A stretch of 64,000 nt of DNA from JBDTSW01 sp963807385. Its GTDB lineage: Bacteria > Actinomycetota > Thermoleophilia > Solirubrobacterales > 70-9. The notes below the pieces were generated by a model. That model was not told the origin of the DNA, did not search any database, and was given only the letters and a program-made list of their open reading frames with translations. This document shows positions 15,854 through 23,772 of this stretch, in pieces (within the stretch, counting starts at the first letter, position 1; every line of letters starts with the position of its first letter). The DNA is taken from NCBI GenBank assembly GCA_963807385.1, contig CAWEBQ010000004.1, forward strand, positions 62,001-126,000. Reading direction: 5' to 3'. Position numbers and translations under genes: made by a program.

Positions 15854-17308
15854 GTGCCCGGAGAACGTCGTCAGGTCCATGGAGCCGACTACGAGCGCGC
15901 CGCAGAGGGATACCTCGATCAGCGAAAGCTGCGCTCGGGCGCTGCGGGCTGGATCCTCCTCGCCGGGCTGGGCGTCGCCTACGTCATCTCCGGCGACTTC
16001 GCCGGCTGGAACTTCGGCCTGGGCGAGGGCGGCTGGGGCGGTCTGCTCATCGCCACGATCCTTATGGCGATCATGTACACGTGCATGGTCCTGGGCCTCG
16101 CCGAGCTCTCCTCGGCGATGCCGGTCGCCGGCGCCGGTTACGGGTTCGCCCGACGGGCTCTCGGGCCGCTGGGAGGGTTCGCCACCGGAACGGCGATCCT
16201 GATCGAGTACGCGATCGCGCCGGCCGCGATCGTGATCTTCATTGGCGGCTACGTCGAGTCGCTGGACATCTTCGGAATCGAGTCCGGCTGGCTCCTGTAC
16301 CTGGTCTGTTACGCGATCTTCGTCGGCATCCACCTCTACGGGGTGGGCGAGGCGCTCAAGCTCATGTTCGCGATCACGGCTGTGGCGGTGGTTGGCCTCA
16401 TCGTGTTCGTCATCGCGATGATCCCCGAGTTCAACTCGGCGAACCTCACCGACATCGCGGCCGATCCGGGCGCGTCGGGCTCCAGCGACTTCCTGCCCTT
16501 CGGCATCGCGGGCGTGCTCTCGGCCTTCGTCTACGGGATCTGGTTCTTCCTGGCGATCGAGGGAGTCCCCTTGGCGGCCGAGGAGACGCGCAATCCGAAG
16601 CGCGACCTGCCGCGCGGCATCATCGCGGGAATGGTGCTGCTGCTCCTGTTCGCGGCGGCGATCCTGTTCACGGCCGCGGGCGGCTCCAGCGCCGACGCGC
16701 TGTCGGCCTCGGACAATCCGCTGCCCGACGCGCTCGCCATCGCATACGGCGAGAGCGCGTTCGTGACCGACTTCGTGAACTACGTCGGGCTGGCGGGCCT
16801 GATCGCGAGCTTCTTCTCGATCATCTACGCGTACTCGCGGCAGCTCTTCGCCCTCTCGCGCGCCGGGTATCTGCCGCGGTTCATGTCCGTCACCAGCGGG
16901 CGGCGCACGCCGACGGTGGCGCTGGTCATGCCGGGTGCCGTCGGGTTCATCCTCGCGGCCATCACCGAGGACGGGGCGACGATGATCAACATCGCCGTGT
17001 TCGGCGCCACGGTGTCCTACGTCCTGATGACGGCGTCCCACATCGTGCTGCGCCGCAGCGAGCCGGACCTCGAGCGGCCGTACCGGACGCCCGGCGGGAC
17101 GCTCACGACGGGCGTGGCGTTCGTGCTCGCCGTGGCGGCCGTGATCGCAACGTTCTTCGTCGACGAGACGGCGGCGGGGATCGCGTTCGGCGTGTTCCTC
17201 GCCTTCATGGCCTTCTTCTGGTTCTACAGCCGCCATCGCCTGGTGGCGGACGCGCCGGAGGAGGAGTTCGAGGCGATCGAGCGAGCGGAGGCCGAGCTGG
17301 CTTCGTGA
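15854..17308 (+). CDS. APC-superfamily permease, ethanolamine-permease type
   Basis: A 484-residue polytopic membrane protein with about 12 spans. The N-terminal signature 'VISGDFAGWNFGLGEGGWGG' is characteristic of the ethanolamine permease group. Further features are 'WFFLAIEGVPLAAEETRNP' in the middle and 'SIIYAYSRQLFALSRAGYLP' later, both conserved in APC carriers. It probably imports ethanolamine or a similar small amine. It is the first gene of a tight five-gene set: the ligase begins seven bases after its stop. The start is GTG 15854. Confidence 0.87.
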   Translation: MPGERRQVHGADYERAAEGYLDQRKLRSGAAGWILLAGLGVAYVISGDFAGWNFGLGEGGWGGLLIATILMAIMYTCMVLGLAELSSAMPVAGAGYGFARRALGPLGGFATGTAILIEYAIAPAAIVIFIGGYVESLDIFGIESGWLLYLVCYAIFVGIHLYGVGEALKLMFAITAVAVVGLIVFVIAMIPEFNSANLTDIAADPGASGSSDFLPFGIAGVLSAFVYGIWFFLAIEGVPLAAEETRNPKRDLPRGIIAGMVLLLLFAAAILFTAAGGSSADALSASDNPLPDALAIAYGESAFVTDFVNYVGLAGLIASFFSIIYAYSRQLFALSRAGYLPRFMSVTSGRRTPTVALVMPGAVGFILAAITEDGATMINIAVFGATVSYVLMTASHIVLRRSEPDLERPYRTPGGTLTTGVAFVLAVAAVIATFFVDETAAGIAFGVFLAFMAFFWFYSRHRLVADAPEEEFEAIERAEAELAS

Positions 17309-17315
17309 TGGCAGT

Positions 17316-18644
17316 GTGACGCTCGACGAGCTGAAGAAGGCGGTGAGCGAGGGCACGGTGGACACCGTGCTCCTCGCGATCGCCGACATGGAGGGGCGGC
17401 TCCAGGGCAAGCGGCTCACGGCGGCGCACTTCCTGGAGGACATCGCCGAGCACGGGGCGGAGGGGTGCAACTACCTGCTCGCTGTCGACGTCGACATGGA
17501 GACGGTCGAGGGCTACGAGATGTCCTCCTGGGCGCGCGGGTATGGCGACTTCGCGATGACCCCGGACCTCGACACCCTCCGGCCGGTCCCGTGGCACGAG
17601 GGCACGGCGATGCTGATGGCGGACATCCACTGGCACGACGGGACGGACGTCGTGGCCTCGCCCCGCCAGATCCTGCGCAAGCAGCTTGCTCGCCTCGCCG
17701 AGCGGGGCTGGCGGGCGTTCGCGGGGACCGAGCTCGAGTTCATCGTCTTCAACGACACCTACGAGGAGGCCCAGAGGAAGGCGTATCGCGATCTCGTGCC
17801 GACCAACCTCTACAACGTCGACTACTCGCTGCTGGGGACGGCGCGGGTGGAGCCACTGATCCGCCGGATCCGCAACTCGATGATGGACGCGGGAATGAGG
17901 GTGGAGAACTCGAAGGGCGAGTGCAACTTCGGCCAGCACGAGATCAACTTCCGCTACGACGAGGCGCTGGCCGCCTGCGACGACCACGTGATCTACAAGA
18001 ACGGCGCCAAGGAGATCGCCTCGCAGGAGGGCTACGCGATCACCTTCATGGCGAAGTTCAACGAGCTCGAGGGCAACTCGTGCCACATTCACTGCTCGCT
18101 CGCAGACGAGGGCGGCGAGAACGTGTTCGGCTCCGACGAGGCCCTGTTCAACCGGTTCCTTGCGGGACAGCTCGCCTGCCTGCGCGAGATGAGCCTGTTC
18201 TTCGCGCCTCAGATCAACTCCTACAAGCGCTTCGTGCCCGGCTCGTTCGCACCGACGGCGGTCGCCTGGGGGGAGGACAACCGCACCTGCTCGATGCGGG
18301 TCGTGGGCCACGGGGCCGGCAAGCGGGTTGAGAACCGGCTGCCGGGAGCGGACGTGAACCCGTACCTGGCACTCGCCGCGATGATCGCGGCGGGCCTGCA
18401 CGGGATCGACAACGAACTCGAGCTCGAGGCGCCGCTGCCCGGCAACGCGTACGAGTCCGACAAGCCCCACGTCCCGCACACCATGTACGCGGCGCGTGAC
18501 CTCTTCGCCGAGAGCGAGGTGGCGCGGGAGGCGTTCGGCCAGGAGGTCGTGGACCACTACCTCAACCGCGCGCGGATCGAGCTCGAGGCGTTCGAGGGGA
18601 CGGTCACCGACTGGGAGCGGTTCAGGGGATTCGAGCGGCTGTGA
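17316..18644 (+). CDS. Glutamine-synthetase-like gamma-glutamyl-amine ligase
   Basis: A 442-residue member of the type I glutamine synthetase superfamily. Visible motifs are 'ELEFIVF' (metal-binding Glu), 'NSKGECNFGQHEINF' (NxxxGxGQxE-like), 'GNSCHIHCSL' and 'NRTCSMRV' with the substrate Arg. Members placed beside amine permeases ligate glutamate to ethanolamine, isopropylamine or polyamines (GlnA4, IpuC, PuuA types) rather than to ammonia. The context, with a permease, C26 hydrolase and aldehyde dehydrogenase, argues for that role here. Its TGA overlaps the next gene's GTG. Confidence 0.87.
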   Translation: MTLDELKKAVSEGTVDTVLLAIADMEGRLQGKRLTAAHFLEDIAEHGAEGCNYLLAVDVDMETVEGYEMSSWARGYGDFAMTPDLDTLRPVPWHEGTAMLMADIHWHDGTDVVASPRQILRKQLARLAERGWRAFAGTELEFIVFNDTYEEAQRKAYRDLVPTNLYNVDYSLLGTARVEPLIRRIRNSMMDAGMRVENSKGECNFGQHEINFRYDEALAACDDHVIYKNGAKEIASQEGYAITFMAKFNELEGNSCHIHCSLADEGGENVFGSDEALFNRFLAGQLACLREMSLFFAPQINSYKRFVPGSFAPTAVAWGEDNRTCSMRVVGHGAGKRVENRLPGADVNPYLALAAMIAAGLHGIDNELELEAPLPGNAYESDKPHVPHTMYAARDLFAESEVAREAFGQEVVDHYLNRARIELEAFEGTVTDWERFRGFERL

Positions 18645-19357
18645 GCCGGCGGCCCGTCGTCGGCATCTGCGCCGCGGTCGAGCGGGCTCGGTGGGCGGCC
18701 TGGGACTACGAGGTCAACCTCTCCCAGCGCACGTACTCGCGGGAGGTGGCGGCAGCCGGCGCGCAGCCGGTGCTGCTGCCCCCGACGGAGGAGATGACGA
18801 CGGCGCCGGAGGAGGTGCTCGATCTGCTGGACGCGCTGATCCTGGCCGGCGGGGGCGACGTCGATCCCGGGACCTACGGGGCGAGCGCGGACGAGCGCAC
18901 CGCCAACACACGGCCCGAGCGCGATGCGTTCGAGGTCGCTCTGTGCAGGGCCGCGCTCGATCGCGACCTGCCGCTTCTGGGCGTCTGCCGTGGCATGCAG
19001 ATCCTGAACGTCGCGCTGGGCGGCGACCTCGTCCAGCACCTTGACACGGCCTCGACCCACCTGCATACGCCCGGCGAGTTCACCGATCATGACGTCGTCC
19101 TCGAGCCGGGCTCGCTGGCGGCGCGGGCGGCCGGCTGCGAGCGGATATCCGTTCGCTCCCACCACCACCAGGGGCTGGGCAGGCTGGGGGAGGGGCTGGT
19201 GGTGTCGGGTCGCGCCGACGACGGCGTCGTGGAGGCCGTTGAGCTGCCGGACAGAACGTTCGCCCTGGCGATCATCTGGCACGCCGAGGAGGAGCGCGAC
19301 GGCGCTCTGATCCGCTCGTTCGTCGAGGCGACCCGGGCGGGTGTGGCGGCCGGATGA
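18641..19357 (+). CDS. Class I glutamine-amidotransferase-like hydrolase (peptidase C26, PuuD type)
   Basis: A 238-residue C26 family enzyme. The nucleophile elbow is 'LLGVCRGMQILNVALGG', with the Cys in place. The catalytic His is probably in 'SHHHQGL' or the 'IIWHAEEE' motif near the end (H-x-E), the latter being the canonical site. This family removes the gamma-glutamyl group from oxidised gamma-glutamyl-amines. It overlaps the ligase by four bases (GTGA) and the dehydrogenase by four (ATGA), so the three are translationally coupled and probably act in sequence. Confidence 0.87.
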   Translation: MSRRPVVGICAAVERARWAAWDYEVNLSQRTYSREVAAAGAQPVLLPPTEEMTTAPEEVLDLLDALILAGGGDVDPGTYGASADERTANTRPERDAFEVALCRAALDRDLPLLGVCRGMQILNVALGGDLVQHLDTASTHLHTPGEFTDHDVVLEPGSLAARAAGCERISVRSHHHQGLGRLGEGLVVSGRADDGVVEAVELPDRTFALAIIWHAEEERDGALIRSFVEATRAGVAAG

Positions 19358-20727
19358 GCGGCGCCGGAACCATCAGCGTCGTCGAGCCCGCCACCGCCGA
19401 GCCCATGGCCGAGGTCGAGCGGGCCGGAGCCGAGGACGTGGACGTCGCGGTGGCGCGCGCGCGCGAGGCCTACGAGGGATGGCGGCGGGTCACGCCGGAG
19501 GACCGCTCGGCGATGCTCCACGCCCTGGCCGATGCCCTGGCCGACCGCCACGAGGAGCTGGCGAGGCTGGAGGCCCGCAACGCCGGCAAGCCGATCGGGG
19601 ACGCCCGCGGTGAGGTCGGGATGGTGATCGACTGCTTCCGCTACTACGCCGCAGCGCCGCAGCGCCTGCTGGGCGACACGATCCCGGTCGCCGGCGGGGT
19701 GGACATGACCTTCCGCGAGCCGCTCGGCGTCGTCGGGATGATCGTGCCCTGGAACTTCCCGCTGGTGATCACCTCGTGGAAGGTCGCGCCCGCTCTCGCG
19801 GCCGGCAACACCGTGGTGCTGAAGCCGGCCGAGCTCACGCCGCTGTCGGCGCTCGAGCTTGAGCGGATCGCGATCGCGTCGGGCCTGCCCGAGGGCGTCC
19901 TGAACGTGGTCGCCGGAAAGGGCTCGGTCGCAGGCCAGCGGCTCGTCGAACACCCCGACGTGGCGAAGATCGCCTTCACGGGCTCGACCGAGGTGGGCCG
20001 CGGGATCGCGGCGACGGCGGCCGCGACGATCAAGCGGGTCACGCTCGAGCTCGGCGGCAAGTCGGCGAACGTGGTCTTCTCCGACGCCGACCTCAAGGCG
20101 GCCGCGGCCGCGGCGCCCGGCGCCGTGTTCGGCAACGCCGGGCAGGACTGCTGCGCCCGCTCGCGGATCCTGGTCGAGCGCCCCGCCCTCGATGAGTTCA
20201 TGGGGCACCTCGAATCGGCCGTCAAGGCCATCCGCGTCGGCGACCCGCTGGACGAGGCCACCGGGATGGGCCCGCTGATCTCGGGGGGCCATCGTGAGAC
20301 CGTGGCCTCCTTCCTGGAGGGCGACCCCCCTGTCGCCTTCAGCGGCTCCGCGCCCGAGGGGCCCGGGTTCTGGTTCGCGCCGACCGTGCTGTGCCCGGTC
20401 TCGAACGATGACCGCCAGGCGCGCGAGGAGATCTTCGGCCCGATCGCGTCGGTGATCCCGTTCGACGGGGAGGCCGAGGGGATCGCGATCGCCAACGACA
20501 CTCCCTACGGGTTGTCGGGCTCGGTTTGGACGCGTGACGGGGCGAAGGCCCTGCGGGCGGCGCGGGCGATCGAGTCGGGCGTGGTCTCGATCAACTCGAA
20601 CACCTCGGTGCGGGTCTCCACGCCGTTTGGCGGCTTCAAGCAGTCGGGCGTCGGCCGCGAGCTCGGGCCGCACGCGCTGGAGCACTACACGGAGGTCAAG
20701 AACGTCTACTACGCGACGGAGGGCTAG
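19354..20727 (+). CDS. NAD(P)-dependent aldehyde dehydrogenase
   Basis: A 457-residue ALDH. Catalytic motifs are intact: the Glu in 'VTLELGGKSANVVF', the Cys in 'NAGQDCCARSRILV', and 'PWNFPLVITSWKVAPALAAG' with the cofactor-binding residues. 'FGGFKQSGVGRELG' near the end is typical of betaine- and aminobutyraldehyde dehydrogenases. In the operon it would oxidise the aldehyde made from a gamma-glutamylated amino-alcohol or amine. The start is ATG 19354, overlapping the preceding stop. Confidence 0.93.
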   Translation: MSGAGTISVVEPATAEPMAEVERAGAEDVDVAVARAREAYEGWRRVTPEDRSAMLHALADALADRHEELARLEARNAGKPIGDARGEVGMVIDCFRYYAAAPQRLLGDTIPVAGGVDMTFREPLGVVGMIVPWNFPLVITSWKVAPALAAGNTVVLKPAELTPLSALELERIAIASGLPEGVLNVVAGKGSVAGQRLVEHPDVAKIAFTGSTEVGRGIAATAAATIKRVTLELGGKSANVVFSDADLKAAAAAAPGAVFGNAGQDCCARSRILVERPALDEFMGHLESAVKAIRVGDPLDEATGMGPLISGGHRETVASFLEGDPPVAFSGSAPEGPGFWFAPTVLCPVSNDDRQAREEIFGPIASVIPFDGEAEGIAIANDTPYGLSGSVWTRDGAKALRAARAIESGVVSINSNTSVRVSTPFGGFKQSGVGRELGPHALEHYTEVKNVYYATEG

Positions 20728-20731
20728 CGAT

Positions 20732-21478
20732 ATGCCGGGGAGGCTCGAGAACAAGGTCTGCGTGATCACTGGCGCGGCGTCGGGCATCGGCGCCGAGTCG
20801 GCCCGGCTGTTCGCCGAGGAGGGCGCCAAGGTGATCGGCGTCGATATCGAGGCGGACGCCGAGGGGGAGCACACGATCCTCGCCGACGTCACCGACTCCG
20901 ATCAGGTCAAGGCGATGTACGAGGAGGCCCGCGAGGCGTTTGGGCGGATCGACGTCCTCTTCAACAACGCCGGCATCAACCCCACCGACGACGGCGACGT
21001 CCTCGAGACGGAGGTCGAGGCCTGGCAGCGGGTGCAGGACGTGAACCTGCGCGGGGTCTTCCTCTGCTGCAAGCACGGGATCCCGCACCTGATCGAGGGC
21101 GGTGGCGGCTCGGTCATCAACACCGCGTCGTTCGTCGCGGTGATGGGCGCCGCCGTCTCGCAGATCTCCTACACGGCGTCCAAGGGCGCGGTCGTCTCGA
21201 TGTCGCGTGAGATGGGCGTCGAGTTCGCTCGCCGCGGCGTCCGCGTGAACGCGCTCTGCCCGGGCCCGGTGGACACGCCGCTCCTGCAGGAGCTCTTCGC
21301 CTCCGACCGGGCGCAGGCCGAGCGCCGCCTGGTCCACCTCCCGATGGGCCGCTTCGCCGAGGCGAGGGAGATCGCCTACGGAGCCATGTTCCTCGCGAGC
21401 GACGAGTCGAGCTACGTAAACGCGACCACGTTCCTCGTCGATGGAGGCCTCTCCGGCGCCTACGTCACCCCCGACTAG
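20732..21478 (+). CDS. Short-chain dehydrogenase/reductase (SDR)
   Basis: A 248-residue classical SDR with 'VITGAASGIG' (cofactor), 'NNAGIN', the Ser in 'SVINTASFVAV' and the Tyr-Lys pair 'YTASKGA'. The C-terminal 'ASDESSYVNATTFLVDGGL' is standard. It begins four bases after the aldehyde dehydrogenase stop and is probably the last gene of the operon. It may oxidise the alcohol of the gamma-glutamylated substrate before the ALDH step; that order is an inference. The start is ATG 20732; the longer frame from 20534 lies inside the upstream gene. Confidence 0.92.
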   Translation: MPGRLENKVCVITGAASGIGAESARLFAEEGAKVIGVDIEADAEGEHTILADVTDSDQVKAMYEEAREAFGRIDVLFNNAGINPTDDGDVLETEVEAWQRVQDVNLRGVFLCCKHGIPHLIEGGGGSVINTASFVAVMGAAVSQISYTASKGAVVSMSREMGVEFARRGVRVNALCPGPVDTPLLQELFASDRAQAERRLVHLPMGRFAEAREIAYGAMFLASDESSYVNATTFLVDGGLSGAYVTPD

Positions 21479-22059
21479 GGGCCAGGCACCCCGCTCCCCG
21501 CCCCGGGGTCAGGCACCGTCACGGATCTGTGAACGAGTTCCGAGTACCGCTGCTGGGCGTTGGGACCCCCTCCGAAGTACGAAAGAAGTCGCTCCCGGGC
21601 GAGCCATGTCGGCCCGTATCCCGCCAGCACCGCACGGTAGGAGCTCCACGGCCATTGTCCGGGCTCCTTGCACAACCCCGCCTCGACTGGATTGCGAGCT
21701 ATGTATGCGGCGGTGACCAGGAGCTGCTCGTCGCTTTGGGAACGCACGGATCCGAAGCGGCTCTCGAAGAGATGTCCGGTGAGCTTGTGGCGCCGATTGA
21801 ACGCGTGGGCGTAGGCGCCATGGAGCCGGTGCATCCCGGTGCTCAGGTTTGCCTGCGGCGTCTCGAGGAGGAGATGAACGTGCGTCTCCATCAGGCAATA
21901 CGACAGGCATCTCCATCCGACCGAGTCCGCGACTCGCCCCAGCTGCCGGAGGTAGATGTGGCGATCGTCGTCGTCCGCATAGATCACTGACTTGCGGTTG
22001 CCGCGTGCGAATACGTGAAACACGCCGCCCTCGACGTTCTCGCGCATCCTTCGGGCCAT
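21475..22059 (-). CDS. REP-associated tyrosine transposase (RAYT, Y1_Tnp / IS200-like)
   Basis: About 194 residues. The Y1 HUH motif is in 'CLMETHVHLLLET' (H-x-H) and the catalytic Tyr in 'VTAAYIARNPVEAGL'. 'FHVFARGNRKSVIYADD' and 'NRRHKLTGHLFESRFGS' are family hallmarks. RAYTs are single-copy domesticated transposases that act on REP hairpins. Both ends of this gene abut REP-like sequences (21478-21525 and 22120-22172), and its stop overlaps the SDR gene's. The C-terminus 'VPDPGAGSGVPGP' is itself encoded by the repeat. I chose ATG 22059; TTG 22071 is possible. Confidence 0.9.
   Translation of the reverse strand: MARRMRENVEGGVFHVFARGNRKSVIYADDDDRHIYLRQLGRVADSVGWRCLSYCLMETHVHLLLETPQANLSTGMHRLHGAYAHAFNRRHKLTGHLFESRFGSVRSQSDEQLLVTAAYIARNPVEAGLCKEPGQWPWSSYRAVLAGYGPTWLARERLLSYFGGGPNAQQRYSELVHRSVTVPDPGAGSGVPGP
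21478..21525. repeat. REP-like element at the 3' side of the RAYT gene
   Basis: Contains GCCAGGCACCCC and GGGGTCAGGCACCGTCACGG with a short GC-rich spacer. The GGTCAGGCACC core recurs inverted at 22120-22172 and twice at 41636-41731. It lies just past the RAYT and SDR stops. Confidence 0.7.
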
Positions 22060-22119
22060 CCCCCAGGACAAGCCCGCCGGCCAAACGCGCGCCCACCAGG
22101 AACGGAGAAAGTCACAAAC

Positions 22120-22172
22120 TCGTCACGGAGCCTGACCCCGGCGGGGTGGACAGGGTGCCTGACCCCCGTTGC
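22120..22172. repeat. REP-like element upstream of the RAYT gene
   Basis: Reads CGTCACGGAGCCTGACCCC, a short spacer, then GGGTGCCTGACCCCC, so it carries the repeat core twice in the same orientation. With the element at 21478 it frames the transposase with inverted copies. It is in the 167-bp gap before the phosphatase gene, which otherwise shows nothing. Confidence 0.65.
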
Positions 22173-22226
22173 GTGATTCCCCCGTTGCGTGGCGAACGCT
22201 CGGGGGTCGTCTCTAACCTCGAGTGG

Positions 22227-22982
22227 GTGTCCACAGCGAGAGCCGACATTCATTTCCATGCCCTTCCGGGCATCGACGACGGCCCCTGGACGATGGAAGC
22301 GGCGGTTGAGCTCGCCCGGCTGGCCGTTGAGGACGGCACGGCGGAGGTCGTCGCTACCCCGCATGTCCGCGACGTGCTCGCGATGGGCATCCTCGACGAA
22401 CTGCCCGATCGGGTGCAGGCCTTGCGCGACGAACTCGACGATCGCGGCATCGAACTCGAGCTTCACGTCGGTGGTGAGCTCGACGAGGTCGATGTAAGTC
22501 GGCTGGCCGAGGACGAGCTAGAGCTGCTCGCGCAGGGAGCGGCCCCGGATGCGCCCCGCGGGTGGCTGCTCTACGAGCCGCCGTGGTCGACCATGGGCGG
22601 TGAGTACCTCGAGACCGCCGCCGACCTGCGCGGCCGCGGCTTCGGCCTGGTGATCGCGCACCCAGAGCGCTCGCCCCTCTTCCGCGCGCCCGAGGGCGAG
22701 ACCGCGCTGCGGCTGCTGCGCGAGAACGGGGCGCTCACGCAGATCACCGCCGGCTCCCTCCTCGGCCGGCACGGCGAGAGCGCCTGGAAGGCCGCCCACG
22801 GCTGGCTGGCGGCGGGCCTCGTTGACCTGGTCGCCTCGGACGCGCACGGGCCGCGCAAGCCGCCCAGTCTCACGCCCGCCCGGTGGGAGATCGCGCGGCT
22901 GACCGATGAGGAAACCGCGCTCCGGCTCGTGGACAGCGGTCCCCGGGCGCTGCTCGCCCACGAGGGGATCCCGAGGGTTTAG
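22227..22982 (+). CDS. CpsB/YwqE-type PHP-family tyrosine phosphatase
   Basis: About 251 residues. Metal-ligand motifs of the PHP fold are present: 'DIHFHALPGIDDGPWT' (HxH), 'VVATPHVRD', 'LVIAHPERS' and 'LVASDAHGPRK'. This pattern is that of manganese-dependent phosphatases which dephosphorylate the tyrosine kinase of capsule export in Gram-positive bacteria. The matching kinase is not in the window, but a polysaccharide locus is 16 kb away. The frame is open from 21849; homology and the HxH motif place the start at GTG 22227. Confidence 0.85.
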   Translation: MSTARADIHFHALPGIDDGPWTMEAAVELARLAVEDGTAEVVATPHVRDVLAMGILDELPDRVQALRDELDDRGIELELHVGGELDEVDVSRLAEDELELLAQGAAPDAPRGWLLYEPPWSTMGGEYLETAADLRGRGFGLVIAHPERSPLFRAPEGETALRLLRENGALTQITAGSLLGRHGESAWKAAHGWLAAGLVDLVASDAHGPRKPPSLTPARWEIARLTDEETALRLVDSGPRALLAHEGIPRV

Positions 22983-23707
22983 GCGTTCGCGCCCGCCGTC
23001 GCGCGCGCGGCTACGACGTCGAGGAAGCGGCCACAGAGCTCGCGGCCGAGCTCGTTCCACTCATCGATGCGGGGCCTGGTCTGGGCGTGAAGCTCGGCTG
23101 GGGTGATACCCATCGCAACGGCGTCAGGGTCCACCTGGTACTCGTCGATCCAGGCCCGAGCATCCGCCTCGGAGACCTCGGCGTGAAACTGGATCCCCCA
23201 GGCCAGCTCGCCCAGGCGGTAGGCCTGAACGCACACCGGGCTGCGAGCCAGCGCCACTGCGCCCAGCGGCAGGTCGGTCTCATACGAGTGCCACTCGAAG
23301 GCTGTGAACGACGGGGCGAGGGGACCGATCACCGGGTCGTCGCGCCCCTCCGGGGTGACCTCCACCTCGTACCATCCGATCTCCGCCTCGCTGGCCCGCC
23401 GCGGCTTCGAGCCGGCCGCATCCGCGAGGAGCTGCGCGCCTAGGCATGCGCCCAGCAACGGGACCTCGCGGTGGAGCAGCTCGGCCAGCAGGTCCTTCTC
23501 CGGGCCCATCCACGAGTGCTCGGCATCCTGATCGGGGTGGGCGGAGGCCCCGAAGGTGAGGACGGCGTCGTAGGCGAACGGGTCGTCCGGCGGCCGATCC
23601 GTCTCAGCGATGAACCACTCGTCGAGCGCGACGCCGCGCGCCGCGATGGCGTCGGCAAACACGCCGGGGCCGGCGTCGCGCTGGTGGGTGATGGCGAGCG
23701 CTCGCAT
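22979..23707 (-). CDS. Class I glutamine amidotransferase domain protein (GMP-synthase-like)
   Basis: A 242-residue stand-alone GATase. The nucleophile motif is 'LLGACLGAQLLADA' and the His-Glu motif is 'WGIQFHAEVSEADA', both intact. Such single-domain proteins are often annotated as GMP synthase-like, but the true substrates are mostly unknown; some act as glutamine or gamma-glutamyl hydrolases. It is convergent with the phosphatase gene, overlapping it by four bases. The start ATG 23707 fits the first strand 'RALAITHQRDAG'. Confidence 0.85.
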   Translation of the reverse strand: MRALAITHQRDAGPGVFADAIAARGVALDEWFIAETDRPPDDPFAYDAVLTFGASAHPDQDAEHSWMGPEKDLLAELLHREVPLLGACLGAQLLADAAGSKPRRASEAEIGWYEVEVTPEGRDDPVIGPLAPSFTAFEWHSYETDLPLGAVALARSPVCVQAYRLGELAWGIQFHAEVSEADARAWIDEYQVDPDAVAMGITPAELHAQTRPRIDEWNELGRELCGRFLDVVAARATAGANA

Positions 23708-23772
23708 GCCCGAATTCTGCCACCGCCCCGACCCGGGCGCGCTAGATCAGCATCGGTGTGAGGTAGGCCCGC

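Noticed and set aside
15722..17470. 582-codon minus-strand frame opposite the ethanolamine-type permease
   Set aside because: It reads as Arg/Asp/His-rich noise; the permease on the plus strand is well supported.
19087..20892. 601-codon minus-strand frame opposite the aldehyde dehydrogenase
   Set aside because: No recognisable motifs; it mirrors the codon bias of the ALDH gene.
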